Shown here in pieces: positions 1-8,952 of a stretch of 41,033 nucleotides of DNA. The notes below the pieces were generated by a model that was not told the DNA's origin, searched no databases, and saw only the letters and a program-made list of their open reading frames with translations. The position numbers were made by a program, and so were the translations under genes. Each line of letters begins with the position of its first letter. The first letter of the stretch is position 1. Origin of the DNA: Henriciella sp. (GTDB lineage: Bacteria; Pseudomonadota; Alphaproteobacteria; Caulobacterales; Hyphomonadaceae). The DNA lies in contig JABSQB010000030.1 in the NCBI GenBank assembly GCA_013214545.1, positions 1 through 41,033 of the forward strand. The letters run 5' to 3'.

Positions 1-1
1 T

Positions 2-265
2 CCGATGCTTGCTGGTCCCGGATCAATTGCTACGGCGATGCTCTACATGTCGCAGCACTCGGAATGGGTTGGCAAAGCTGCCGTGCTGAGCGCCGTCGCC
101 GCAAATATGGTGGTCTGTCTGCTGGTCTTTCTCGCAGCCGGGCCACTGGTCAAAGCCATGGGCGAGAGCATTGCAGGGGCTATCACGCGGATTTTCGGTG
201 TCATCCTGGCCGCCCTGTCGGTTCAGTTGCTGATCGATGGCATCAAAGGTGCGTTCGGGATCTAA
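2..265 (+). CDS. MarC family integral membrane protein (C-terminal part)
   Basis: The window opens inside this gene; the reading frame is open from base 2, so the first ATG at 5 is probably internal. The visible 87 codons begin with P-M-L-A-G-P-G-S-I-A-T, which matches the conserved LAGPG segment of the MarC/UPF0056 family. They contain two further hydrophobic segments (about residues 25-46 and 60-80), and the end resembles the family's usual I-T-R-I-F-G-V-I-L-A-A-L-S-V-Q signature. MarC proteins are inner-membrane proteins of about 200 residues. The E. coli namesake was once linked to multiple antibiotic resistance, but its function is not established. The gene ends six bases before the stop of a convergent gene on the other strand. 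The family assignment is good; the transported substrate, if any, is unknown. Confidence 0.85.
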   Translation, partial: PMLAGPGSIATAMLYMSQHSEWVGKAAVLSAVAANMVVCLLVFLAAGPLVKAMGESIAGAITRIFGVILAALSVQLLIDGIKGAFGI

Positions 266-271
266 GCGTGC

Positions 272-1558
272 TTAACGCAATCGAATGGCTTCGGCTTGCG
301 TTAGGGCTGATAGCGTCGTCCAAACCAGCGCCATTCCGAGCGCCATCAGGCCCATCACCTGGAACACCAGGATACGGCTCCACTTGACCCCGATCTGCGC
401 CAGAGAGAGCACTTCCGGTCCCATTTCGCGGGCAAGGGCGACCGAGCGATGACCGCCTGACTCCGATAGCAATAGCGCCCGGCGCATATCTTCCGGCGTC
501 GTAGCCTGTTCAACCAGGGTGATCGCGCCGGAGGAGCTGGTCAGTTCTGCAATGCGGGCAATGATGACCATATCCCGGATCAGTCGGTCTTGCGCTTCAG
601 GCTGCAGCGCTCGGCGATAAGCGCTGAGCACTTCGACCGTACGTGCCTCGGTCGTCATCACAGACTCGAAGGCTGAATTCAGTTCTGTGCGCAGCATTTC
701 CTCAGGCAGTGCGTCTTCGACTCGGCTTTTCAGATAACTGGCAAAGCGATCGTTCAGGCGACCGGCTCGGTGCGCGGCGCGCATGATGGAAGCCGCTTCA
801 AACATAGCCTGCGCTTCCGGGTCGGGATCATCCTGCGTAAGGAGGCCAAGCGCGCGTAGGCGCAATTGCAGGCTGTCGACTTGTTCACCAGCGAGCCAGC
901 GTTGACTGCGCCGCGTTAGGTCAGCCGGATCGCCGAGCAGGAAGAAGGAGCGTTGTCCGGCAAAAGGCTCGTCCAGCGGTGCAAGTTGGGCCGAGTTGTT
1001 TGAGATCCGTGGCGGGCTGTCCGTCTCTGAATCGGCGTTCTCGTCTGATGCGTCGGCTTCTTCATCAGCCGCCAACTCGGCCCCTTCCGGGACGGGGGGC
1101 GGCGCGATTGAGCGTTGATAACTGGCGCGCAATTCTTCGGGTAGGAATAACAGCGCAGCGCGGGCGAGGCGCTGGTCACGGCTGCCAGAACTCTCTGCGT
1201 CTGCGGCGGCGAGGACAGCCGCAGAATCCTGTTTGTTGAGCATCAGCGGCGCCGCCAACAAATAACCGCGCGCGGCGGAGAAGTCGCGCTCTTGTAAGGT
1301 CTGATCGATCCTGGCGGCCCAGAAGCGGCGTTCTTCGCCAAGTGGGGCGGTCAGCTTGCGAAACTCGGAATCGATCTCTTGCCGCGTTTCCGTCCGTGCT
1401 TCGAGGCTGAGCGGATCCGTGGCAATGTCTGACGTATAAGCGGCGATGACGATTCGCGCCGCGAAGATCGGCAATAACAGAATCAAACTGTTGAACAGAA
1501 GCGATTGCCGCCAGGTTGACGGTCGCTCTACTTCACGTTGGCGCCAGCGGGACGTCAT
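272..1558 (-). CDS. Membrane-anchored protein of unknown function
   Basis: I do not recognise a family. The 428-residue product has a basic N-terminus and a hydrophobic segment at about residues 18-42. A long polar region follows (about 45-395), and a second hydrophobic segment lies at about 396-424, just before a short basic tail. This predicts a large soluble domain, probably periplasmic, held by a helix at each end. The middle region is rich in Ala, Glu, Arg and Leu and looks helical. It contains an acidic low-complexity stretch (about residues 158-180) that is probably an exposed linker. No catalytic motif is visible. The ATG at 1558 has only a weak ribosome site (GAG). The gene converges on the MarC gene and is divergent from dksA, so it appears monocistronic. 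Codon use looks like that of its neighbours. Confidence 0.7.
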   Translation of the reverse strand: MTSRWRQREVERPSTWRQSLLFNSLILLLPIFAARIVIAAYTSDIATDPLSLEARTETRQEIDSEFRKLTAPLGEERRFWAARIDQTLQERDFSAARGYLLAAPLMLNKQDSAAVLAAADAESSGSRDQRLARAALLFLPEELRASYQRSIAPPPVPEGAELAADEEADASDENADSETDSPPRISNNSAQLAPLDEPFAGQRSFFLLGDPADLTRRSQRWLAGEQVDSLQLRLRALGLLTQDDPDPEAQAMFEAASIMRAAHRAGRLNDRFASYLKSRVEDALPEEMLRTELNSAFESVMTTEARTVEVLSAYRRALQPEAQDRLIRDMVIIARIAELTSSSGAITLVEQATTPEDMRRALLLSESGGHRSVALAREMGPEVLSLAQIGVKWSRILVFQVMGLMALGMALVWTTLSALTQAEAIRLR

Positions 1559-1791
1559 CTACTCGGCGTGTCCTGTCTTCTGTGTACGCAGATTGCCTCC
1601 CCCTTTAGCGCACAGAGGGGTGGTTTAAATCAAGTCTTCGTTACCCCTCAAGCTGCAAAAGCCGTGCATAAGCCCAGCCTCCGCCACAATTCAGAGTAGG
1701 TTCAGGACAAAATTGGTCTGATTATTGCGATTGCGTATGTATTCCGTCCGCAGTATAGGGCGCGCAAACTCGGTAGAGGATTTTTGATTCC

Positions 1792-2208
1792 ATGACTGAC
1801 TTTGATCTCGACGGTTACACCCCATCCGACAAAGAAGATTTCATGAATTCCAAGCAGAAGGCTTACTTCCGCAAGAAGCTTGAAGACTGGAAAAGTGACA
1901 TTCTTGATGGCGCCAAAGTGACAATCGGCAACCTGCGCGCGGAGTCTTCCAATCACCCGGACCTGGTGGATCGCGCGTCGGCTGAAAGCGACAAGGCGCT
2001 TGAACTGCGCACCCGCGATCGTCAGCGCAAGCTGATCTCCAAGATCGACGCGGCGATCCGCCGGATCGATGATGGCACTTATGGCTATTGCGACGACACA
2101 GGCGAGCCCATCGGCCTGCGGCGCCTGGAGGCACGGCCGACGGCGACGCTGAGTTTGGAGGCGCAGGAGCGGCATGAGCGGAATGAGCGCGTGGTGCGCG
2201 ACGACTAA
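1792..2208 (+). CDS. dksA: DksA-type RNA polymerase-binding regulator, single-cysteine form
   Basis: DksA binds the secondary channel of RNA polymerase and, with ppGpp, adjusts transcription during starvation. The 138-residue product has the expected layout: a long coiled coil (about residues 22-92), with its tip carrying D57, D60 and A62 in an H-P-D-L-V-D-R-A context equivalent to the E. coli D71/D74/A76 tip. A C-terminal zinc-finger-like domain follows. Only the first of the four zinc ligands is kept, at C100; the positions of the other three hold T103, S121 and A124 at exactly the usual spacing. The R-R-L-E-A-R-P-T-A-T segment is intact. The globular domain should therefore fold without a full zinc site, as in other DksA proteins with reduced cysteine content. 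The start ATG gives an N-terminal extension of about 15 residues before the conserved region. The family call is firm; the zinc independence is inferred. Confidence 0.93.
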   Translation: MTDFDLDGYTPSDKEDFMNSKQKAYFRKKLEDWKSDILDGAKVTIGNLRAESSNHPDLVDRASAESDKALELRTRDRQRKLISKIDAAIRRIDDGTYGYCDDTGEPIGLRRLEARPTATLSLEAQERHERNERVVRDD

Positions 2209-2215
2209 TCCGACC

Positions 2216-2267
2216 GATTCTTAACGGACGGACTCCAAAATCCTAACGATTCATTAACCGTGTTAAC
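2216..2267 (+). promoter_or_regulatory. CtrA-like box cluster with two GANTC sites upstream of the FliM-like gene
   Basis: The 94-bp gap before the FliM-like gene holds three TTAAC half-sites (2221-2225, 2254-2258, 2263-2267). CTAA-N7-TTAAC at 2243-2258 differs in one base from the CtrA consensus TTAA-N7-TTAAC. Two GANTC sequences, the target of the CcrM methyltransferase, lie at 2216-2220 and 2248-2252. The second sits inside the seven-base spacer of the CtrA-like box. TTAAC-CGTG-TTAAC at 2254-2267 is a second, closer-spaced pair. CtrA control of flagellar genes is well established in Caulobacter, so the position fits the downstream gene. Binding has not been shown. Confidence 0.6.
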
Positions 2268-2302
2268 GCACTGATCATAACTCTATTGGTGACAGGTGCA
2301 GA

Positions 2303-3322
2303 ATGCGAGACGGTCCCAAATCAACCGCGAAAGCTGACTGGTTGGCGGATACCGGATCGCATACGGCTGCTCAAAATCCTGAGGATGACTACAAGTTTCC
2401 ATCCGCCCGAGGCGTGCTGACGGCGGAAGAAATTGAGGCACTCCTGCGGCCCAATCAGACAGGATCCCCAGCGCTTGAAGACCCACCCATTCCTGACTCA
2501 GCGGTGACTCAGAAGGTCCCGGAGGTGTTCCCAGACACGGCCGCACCGCTACCGAAAATTTCGGATCATGCGCAAAAGCTCGCCTCGCGCCTGGCCATAG
2601 CGCTGGGCACAGGCGCCGGCGTCAAAGCGGCCATAGCCGTCTCTGAGGTCGCAGAATTGCCGCGCGCCGAGCTTGCCGGCCTGCTACAAGGCAAGTCGAG
2701 CGCCGTCGCCTGTATCGGGCCGAGCGAAACCGACATTCGCGCCCTGGTCTGTCTTCCGCCTGCGCTTGCTGACGCGATCATAGCCCGTGCCTGCGGGGCG
2801 CGTGGATCGACTGGACGACTGGGTGATGGCTGGACCCTGAGCGCGATTGATTGCGCCTTGCTGGAACAATTGCTGGTCCCGCTCGGCGACGCGATCCACA
2901 CAAGCTACAAATTGCAGGCGATCGAAACCGATGTCGCTTATGTCAGCAGTTTGCTGCCCGTCTCAACGGTTCAGGTCTCAGAGTATTCTGTCGAAGCGAC
3001 AGGCTTGCATAGCGAGCTCGCAGTGATCGAAGGCGAGGGCGCCCCCGAAGAGGTGACAGAGACGCGCGAAGAGGCACCGCTGGTCAGCCCTGAGGTTACC
3101 GCTGTGCTGACTGCGCGTCTTGCGTCCCTGACCGTGCCGCTCAGTCGGATCACGCAGCTGAAAGCCGGATCGACCCTGTTGCTGGGTCTGCCCGCTGATC
3201 AACCGGTTGAGCTGCTGTCTGGTGGCCGCGATGGCAAACCCGCTTTTGAAGGGACCATGGGTCGTAAGGGCAACAAGGTCGCCCTGCGCGTGACCAAGCG
3301 GATCGGAACCTTCCGGAGCTAG
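2303..3322 (+). CDS. fliM: Divergent FliM-like flagellar motor switch protein
   Basis: FliM forms the cytoplasmic C-ring of the flagellar motor and binds phosphorylated CheY to reverse rotation. The 339-residue product has the normal FliM length. Residues 39-48 (L-T-A-E-E-I-E-A-L-L) match the N-terminal CheY-binding peptide (usual form LSQ-EIDALL), after a longer than usual leader. Residues about 85-235 have the size and pattern of the FliM middle domain, including the T-L-S-A-I-D helix, but the usual glycine-rich motif is poorly kept. Residues about 268-335 look like a SpoA/FliM-FliN C-terminal domain. No other flagellar gene is in the window, so this is a stand-alone locus. The gene is preceded by a CtrA-like box. 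It could also be described only as a FliM/FliN-family protein; sequence divergence leaves some doubt about full FliM function. Confidence 0.72.
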   Translation: MRDGPKSTAKADWLADTGSHTAAQNPEDDYKFPSARGVLTAEEIEALLRPNQTGSPALEDPPIPDSAVTQKVPEVFPDTAAPLPKISDHAQKLASRLAIALGTGAGVKAAIAVSEVAELPRAELAGLLQGKSSAVACIGPSETDIRALVCLPPALADAIIARACGARGSTGRLGDGWTLSAIDCALLEQLLVPLGDAIHTSYKLQAIETDVAYVSSLLPVSTVQVSEYSVEATGLHSELAVIEGEGAPEEVTETREEAPLVSPEVTAVLTARLASLTVPLSRITQLKAGSTLLLGLPADQPVELLSGGRDGKPAFEGTMGRKGNKVALRVTKRIGTFRS

Positions 3323-3361
3323 GCGCTGCCGCAAACCTTCCCGTTAGCAGATTGAGCTTTC

Positions 3362-3525
3362 CTTCCCGCGTTCCCTCGGACTTGATCCGAGGGTCCATCA
3401 CCTGTTCGTGCGCCTGAGGCCAAGAGAGCGTCATCTCTCCCGCCCCAAGCGGCACGAACCCGCGATAGATTGCCCAATCGAGTTGGGCAAAGCGTGAAGG
3501 GGAAGTCGTCCCCAAGAGGTCAGCG
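3362..3525. repeat. Intergenic palindromic repeat between two convergent genes
   Basis: The gap between the convergent FliM-like and TerC genes holds two perfect hairpins. One is CCCTCGGA-CTTGA-TCCGAGGG at 3373-3393, the other TTGCCCAA-TCGAG-TTGGGCAA at 3470-3490. The first, followed by GTCCATCA, is the core of a dispersed intergenic repeat common in many alphaproteobacteria. When mistranslated on the minus strand it gives the tell-tale M-D-P-R-I-K-S-E-G string seen in spurious reading frames. Placement between convergent gene ends suggests a role in ending transcription or protecting mRNA 3' ends, but neither hairpin has a T-tract. Confidence 0.6.
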
Positions 3526-4530
3526 TCAGCCAATGTTCCCATGCTTTGCGATATGCGCGTCGACCGCTTTGATCGCGTCATCGGCTTTGTTGCCTGCGCT
3601 GCGCAGCTCCGCCTCGCGCTGAGCCCAGAGGCGTTTCTGGTAATTGGTCGAAATAATATCCGTCACCACCAGAACACCGACGACGAGGTAGAAGCTCGAT
3701 TTGCTCATCGCATCGATTGGGAAGCCGAACAGTTTCAGATGCGCCAGATGCGCGCCTTCGGTCACCAGCAGCACCCCAACCAGGAACAGAATGAACAGGC
3801 CGAGCACTTCATACATGCGATTGCGCTTGAGGAAGTCGGCCACATAATCGGCCAGCAGAATCATCACGATCCCCGACGAGAGAATGGCGATGGCCATGAT
3901 CCAGACCTGATAGTCTTTGCCAGGCTCGCAGCCCACCGCACCCGCGACCGGATTGGCGATCAGGTCGGCTTTACACTGCACCACACTGCCGGTGAACGTG
4001 TTGATCACGTCCCCTGAAGCGTTGACGACATTCGCCACTTCGACATTCGCGATCGCCATCGCCGACAGGATCGAGTCGAATGAGAAGACCAGGTTCATCG
4101 CGACAATCATGACGATGGCCTGCATGACGGATTTCGAGGCTGAGCCTTCAGTATGTTCGATATGGTCCACCGCCAGAAGGTGATGGATTTCCTTGATCGC
4201 GGTGTAGATGATGAAGCCGCCACCGGCGAGCGTCACCAATGCCTGAAGTGTAAACTCCCCTTCAAGGAAGCCCTTCATTCCGAGATCGAAGAGCGGTTCT
4301 GCGAGGAGCGAGAACAGGTTCACGATGATCACCAGCAAAACGATCCTGAGAACGACCGCGAGACCAATGCCCCAGCGCCGCACCATCGGGGCCTTTTCCG
4401 GGCCGACCCGCTGCGATTCAATCGAGATATAGAGCAGATTGTCGAAGCCCAGCACGGCTTGCAACAAGAGCAGCATGAGCAGCGTGAACAGGCCGCTTAT
4501 GGAAAACACTTCGGCGACAAATTCGGCCAT
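3526..4530 (-). CDS. TerC family integral membrane protein
   Basis: The product has 334 residues and seven to eight hydrophobic segments. It carries the TerC signature twice: Q-A-V-L-G-F-D-N-L-L-Y-I near residues 24-35, and V-F-S-F-D-S-I-L-S-A-M-A near the middle. Each holds an acidic residue inside a membrane helix, which is typical of metal-transporting members. The family includes TerC of tellurite-resistance clusters and the Alx/MeeF-type manganese exporters. None of the other ter genes is present, so a metal-export role is more likely than tellurite resistance. A soluble stretch between the middle helices contains two cysteines (in V-Q-C-K and V-G-C-E-P-G) and may be an external loop. 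The ATG at 4530 is preceded by a good GGGGG ribosome site. The gene is separated from the upstream flavoprotein gene by that gene's terminator. Confidence 0.9.
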   Translation of the reverse strand: MAEFVAEVFSISGLFTLLMLLLLQAVLGFDNLLYISIESQRVGPEKAPMVRRWGIGLAVVLRIVLLVIIVNLFSLLAEPLFDLGMKGFLEGEFTLQALVTLAGGGFIIYTAIKEIHHLLAVDHIEHTEGSASKSVMQAIVMIVAMNLVFSFDSILSAMAIANVEVANVVNASGDVINTFTGSVVQCKADLIANPVAGAVGCEPGKDYQVWIMAIAILSSGIVMILLADYVADFLKRNRMYEVLGLFILFLVGVLLVTEGAHLAHLKLFGFPIDAMSKSSFYLVVGVLVVTDIISTNYQKRLWAQREAELRSAGNKADDAIKAVDAHIAKHGNIG

Positions 4531-4590
4531 CGTGAACCCCCTTTGAGATGGTTGTCGAAGGGCGCGAGCTTAGCCTGAGTCCATGATGTG

Positions 4591-4618
4591 AAAAGGGCCC
4601 CGATTTTCATCGAGGCCC
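4591..4618 (-). terminator. Rho-independent terminator after the flavoprotein gene
   Basis: Read on the minus strand, an inverted repeat pairs GGGCC-T-CGAT with ATCG-G-GGCCC around a GAAA loop. It is followed at once by TTTTC. It lies 30 bases past the stop of the nitronate monooxygenase-like gene and before the TerC start, so it probably separates the two transcription units. Confidence 0.75.
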
Positions 4619-4647
4619 GATCCGGATTGCAAATGCGTGAGGGCGCG

Positions 4648-5670
<1,023 letters not shown>

Positions 5671-5682
<12 letters not shown>

Positions 5683-7086
5683 GACGATATCCTCGACCAT
5701 TTTCTTCGCATCCGAGAGCAACATCATTGTGTTGTCGCGGAAGAACAGCTCGTTCTGGATGCCGGCATAGCCAGAGCCCATAGAGCGTTTGATGAAGAGG
5801 ACCGTCCCGGCATTCTCAACGTCGAGCACGGGCATGCCATAGATTGGCGATGTCGTGTCGGTCTTGGCCGCCGGGTTGGTGACGTCATTAGCGCCGATGA
5901 CGAAGGCGACTTCTGAGTTGCGGAAGTCAGAGTTGATGTCCTCAAGTTCGAACACTTCGTCATATGGCACCTGCGCCTCAGCGAGCAGAACGTTCATGTG
6001 GCCTGGCATCCGTCCGGCAACCGGGTGGATGGCATAGGTCACGTCAACGCCTTCTTCCTTCAGCTTGTCGGCCATCTCTTTCAGCGCGTGCTGGGCCTGT
6101 GCCACCGCCATGCCGTAGCCTGGGACGATGATCACTTTCGAAGCGTTCTTCATGATGAAGGCTGCATCATCGGCAGAGCCGCGCTTGAACGGACGGTCTT
6201 CCTGACCGCCAGCTGCTGCGGCTGCATCTTCGCCGCCAAAGCCGCCCAGAATGACCGAGATAAAGCTCCGGTTCATGCCCTTACACATGATGTAGGACAG
6301 GATCGCACCCGACGAGCCGACGAGGGCACCAGTAATGATCAGGGCGAAATTGCCGAGCGTAAAGCCGAGTGCCGCTGCGGCCCACCCAGAATAGGAGTTC
6401 AGCATCGAAACGACGACCGGCATGTCGGCACCGCCGATTGGAATGATCAGTGTGATGCCGAGGATCAGGGCCAATACGGTGAGGCCCCAGAAGGCCCAGG
6501 TGGCGCTGCCGCCGCTCATTACCAGCACGACGATCAGGCCGATAATGCCGGCCCCCATCGCGATGTTGAGCAAGTGTCTTGCGGGCAGGAGGATTGGCGC
6601 GCCGGACATGTTGCCGTTCAGCTTCGCAAACGCGATGACAGAGCCGGTAAAGGTCAGCGCACCAATGGCAGAGCCGAGCGCCAGTTCGATCAAGGACGCC
6701 GTGGCGAGATTGCCGACGCTGCCAATGCCGAAGCTGACTGGTGCGTAGAGCGCGGCGGCTGCAACCAGAACGGCCGCCATACCGACGAGTGAGTGGAAGG
6801 CAGCCACAAGCTGAGGCATGTCCGTCATCGGGATCTTGCGGGCGATATAAGCGCCGATCCCGCCACCGACGAGCGCACCGGCGGCGAGAATGCCCCAGGT
6901 GGTGGCATCCAGCGCATTCCAGAACAGAGCGATCGTGGTGCCGACCGCGATCATCATGCCGATCATGCCATTGCGGTTACCGGCGCGGCTGGTGGCCGGG
7001 CTGGACAGGCCGCGAAGGGCGAGGATGAAGAGGATACCCGCTGCGAGATAGAGCAGCGGAGCCCAGGTCGATTGGAACTGTTCCAT
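5671..7086 (-). CDS. pntB: NAD(P) transhydrogenase subunit beta
   Basis: PntB carries the NADP(H)-binding domain III and part of the proton channel of the membrane transhydrogenase. The enzyme uses the proton gradient to drive hydride transfer from NADH to NADP+. The 471-residue product has about nine hydrophobic segments in residues 8-275. The C-terminal nucleotide-binding domain follows, with V-I-I-V-P-G-Y-G-M-A-V-A-Q-A-Q (glycine-rich NADP loop) and I-H-P-V-A-G-R-M-P-G-H-M-N-V-L-L-A-E-A. The motif V-I-G-A-N-D-V-T-N-P-A-A is also present. Length and motifs are normal for the family. The gene starts three bases after the pntAB stop. It is the last pnt gene and is followed closely by the flavoprotein gene. 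Confidence 0.97.
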
Positions 7087-7089
7087 CGT

Positions 7090-7461
7090 CTAGTCCCCCT
7101 TCTTCTTGTACATGGCCAGCATGCGCTGGGTGACGAGGAAGCCGCCGAAAATGTTGACGCTGGCAAGCGCTACGGCGACGCCGCCCAGGGCCTTGGCAAT
7201 CCAGCCGCCTTCGACGGCTCCGGACGCCGTGGCGGCGACAATCGCGCCGACAATGATCACGGAGGAAATCGCATTGGTCACAGCCATCAAAGGGGTGTGC
7301 AAGGCCGGGGTCACCGACCAGACCACGTAATAGCCGACAAAGCAGGCCATGGCGAAAATCGCCGCCAGATAGACAGTCGGGCTGATTGTGCTGGTTTCAG
7401 CAGCATAGGCAGGCAGGGCCATCGCACCTGCCATTGCGCCCAGGATCAGGGCTTTTCTCAT
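7090..7461 (-). CDS. pntAB: NAD(P) transhydrogenase subunit alpha part 2
   Basis: In alphaproteobacteria the alpha subunit is split, and this short product supplies its membrane helices. The 123-residue protein has a hydrophobic N-terminal stretch followed by three clear membrane segments (about residues 28-48, 56-78, 88-108). The family signature [19 protein letters not shown] is present. The N-terminus, ending in L-P-A-Y-A-A-E, looks like a cleavable signal peptide, which is worth noting because the helix is often counted as structural. The ATG overlaps the pntAA stop by four bases (ATGA), implying translational coupling, and the stop is three bases before pntB. Confidence 0.95.
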   Translation of the reverse strand: MRKALILGAMAGAMALPAYAAETSTISPTVYLAAIFAMACFVGYYVVWSVTPALHTPLMAVTNAISSVIIVGAIVAATASGAVEGGWIAKALGGVAVALASVNIFGGFLVTQRMLAMYKKKGD

Positions 7462-8570
7462 GAGGAAATCCTCTCATTCACAGTTTCGCCGCCGCGGGTC
7501 AGCATCATCGCGGTGACGATTTCATCATCAGTATCGAGGTTCAGGCTGCCATCTTCGGCTGTGATCAGCGGCAGGAAGGCAATCAGGTTCTTGGCGTAGA
7601 GCGCGCTCGCATCCGCCGGCAGGTGGGCCGGCAGGTTGGTGAAGCCCGCGACTTTGACACCGCCTTCGTCAACCACCTCATCTGGTTTGGAGAGCGGGCA
7701 GTTGCCGCCCTGGCTCACCGCCATGTCGACAATGACCGAACCGGGGCGCATGGTCTTGACCATGTCCTCGCTGACCAGCACTGGCGCCGGGCGGCCGGGG
7801 ATCAGAGCCGTGGTGACGACAATGTCCTGTTTCTCAATGTGCGAGGCGACAAGTTCAGCCTGTTTCTGCTGATACTCGTCTGACATCTGCTTGGCGTAGC
7901 CGCCGGCCGTTTCAGCGGCTTTGAACTCTTCATCCTCGACGGCAATGAACTTAGCGCCGAGCGAGGCGACCTGTTCCTTGGCCGCCGGGCGGACGTCCGT
8001 GGCGGTTACCACAGCGCCCAGGCGGCGGGCGGTGGCGATGGCCTGCAGCCCGGCAACACCGGCGCCCATGACAAAAACCTTGGCCGGCGCAACCGTGCCG
8101 GCAGCGGTCATCATCATTGGCATGGCCCGGCCATACAATGTCGCGCCTTCGATCACGGCGCGATAGCCTGCGAGGTTCGACTGAGAGGATAGCGCGTCCA
8201 TGCTTTGCGCGCGGGTGATCCGCGGGGTGAATTCCATGGCGAGCGTCGTAGCCTTCTTGGCGTTGAAGGCCCCAGCATCGAATTTGAACGGGTCCAGCAG
8301 GCCGATCACAGTGATGCCATCTGGAAGCGCGCTCGCATCCGGGGCGCGCACGCTGAGCAGCACATCGGCGCCTTTCAGAGCGGCTGCGGCGCCTGCCTCA
8401 ACCTTCGCCCCGGCTTCGGTATACGCGGCATCAGTATAGCCCGCATCAAGGCCAGCCCCGGCCTCGATGGTGACCTCATGACCAAGCCCGACATATTTCT
8501 TGACGGTCTCGGGTGTGGCCGCAACACGGCTATCGCCTGCCGCCACTTCTTTTAGAACTGAGAGTTTCAT
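7458..8570 (-). CDS. pntAA: NAD(P) transhydrogenase subunit alpha part 1
   Basis: PntAA is the soluble NAD(H)-binding domain I of the transhydrogenase. The sequence begins M-K-L-S-V-L-K-E-V and follows the alanine dehydrogenase/transhydrogenase fold. It has the [11 protein letters not shown] region, the Rossmann loop [11 protein letters not shown] (about residues 163-173) and the mobile-loop region near D-E-Y-Q-Q-K-Q. The frame is open further upstream to an ATG at 8606. I place the start at 8570 because it has a GGAG site at the right distance and gives the usual N-terminus; the product is 370 residues. It is the first gene of pntAA-pntAB-pntB. The promoter should lie in the roughly 120 bp before it. 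Confidence 0.95.
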   Translation of the reverse strand: MKLSVLKEVAAGDSRVAATPETVKKYVGLGHEVTIEAGAGLDAGYTDAAYTEAGAKVEAGAAAALKGADVLLSVRAPDASALPDGITVIGLLDPFKFDAGAFNAKKATTLAMEFTPRITRAQSMDALSSQSNLAGYRAVIEGATLYGRAMPMMMTAAGTVAPAKVFVMGAGVAGLQAIATARRLGAVVTATDVRPAAKEQVASLGAKFIAVEDEEFKAAETAGGYAKQMSDEYQQKQAELVASHIEKQDIVVTTALIPGRPAPVLVSEDMVKTMRPGSVIVDMAVSQGGNCPLSKPDEVVDEGGVKVAGFTNLPAHLPADASALYAKNLIAFLPLITAEDGSLNLDTDDEIVTAMMLTRGGETVNERISS

Positions 8571-8689
8571 GGTGCTCCAATAGGGTATGGAATTGCCGCA
8601 GTGCAATAAAAAAACCTAAACGATAGAATCAGATTTCTAACAACTTGCCTCTGCGGGAAGGATCTTGCTCAAATCTCACTGGTCAATTT

Positions 8690-8878
8690 TCACTGGTTTG
8701 TGATCCAGGTCTCAACATTCTCCTCCAGGACTTGCAAAGGAACCGGGTCGTCCTTCAAGACGACATCGTGAAAATCACGAATATCAAAGCTGTCGCCAAG
8801 CAAGAGTCAGCCCCCACAGGCAGCGAGGCTGCTCATCAAAATCAGGGCGAGGGCAGAGGATGCGAGACGCATGGCCAT
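8690..8878 (-). pseudogene. Collapsed DUF885-family lipoprotein gene
   Basis: On the minus strand an ATG at 8878 opens 23 codons encoding a lipoprotein signal that ends L-A-A-C-G-G, then a TGA (8807-8809). In the same frame, 38 more codons run to a TGA at 8690. These read L-G-D-S-F-D-I-R-D-F-H-D-V-V-L followed by V-P-L-Q-V-L-E-E-N-V, which resembles the extreme C-terminus of DUF885 proteins. Family members are exported proteins of roughly 600 residues with metallopeptidase-like character. The simplest reading is that an intact lipoprotein gene lost almost its whole middle, leaving the signal peptide and the tail. The stop at the junction prevents a fused peptide. The first part could still yield a 23-residue lipopeptide, but I have no evidence for that. 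Confidence 0.72.
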
Positions 8879-8904
8879 CCTTTCGTAAACTGTAATGAAA
8901 CCTC

Positions 8905-8952
8905 TATAATTTGTCAGATGAGATTAACCAGCCTTCTCGTTTGATTAACCAT
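8905..8952 (+). promoter_or_regulatory. Candidate cckA control region: -10 element and paired CtrA-type half-sites
   Basis: TATAAT at 8905-8910 could be a -10 element for cckA, although no good -35 stands 17 bases upstream. Just after it, GATTAACCA occurs twice, at 8922-8930 and 8943-8951. The two copies are 21 bases apart, which is two helical turns. The second copy extends to TTAACCAT, the full CtrA half-site consensus. The pair is in direct orientation but has a longer spacer than the classic TTAA-N7-TTAA. A GANTC site (GAATC) lies at 9024-9028, between the boxes and the gene. Feedback of CtrA on cckA is a reasonable inference, not shown. Confidence 0.5.

Noticed and set aside
4531-4590. 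yybP-ykoY manganese riboswitch before the TerC gene
   Set aside because: The leader is only about 60 bases to the upstream terminator and shows none of the conserved loops of that riboswitch.
8807-8809. TGA inside the DUF885 remnant as selenocysteine or read-through
   Set aside because: No selenocysteine insertion structure is visible and most of the protein is missing around it, so decay is simpler.
8645-8944. Plus-strand open frame of about 99 codons between pntAA and cckA
   Set aside because: The minus strand of the same stretch carries the DUF885 remnants, and the plus-strand product has no motif or ribosome site.
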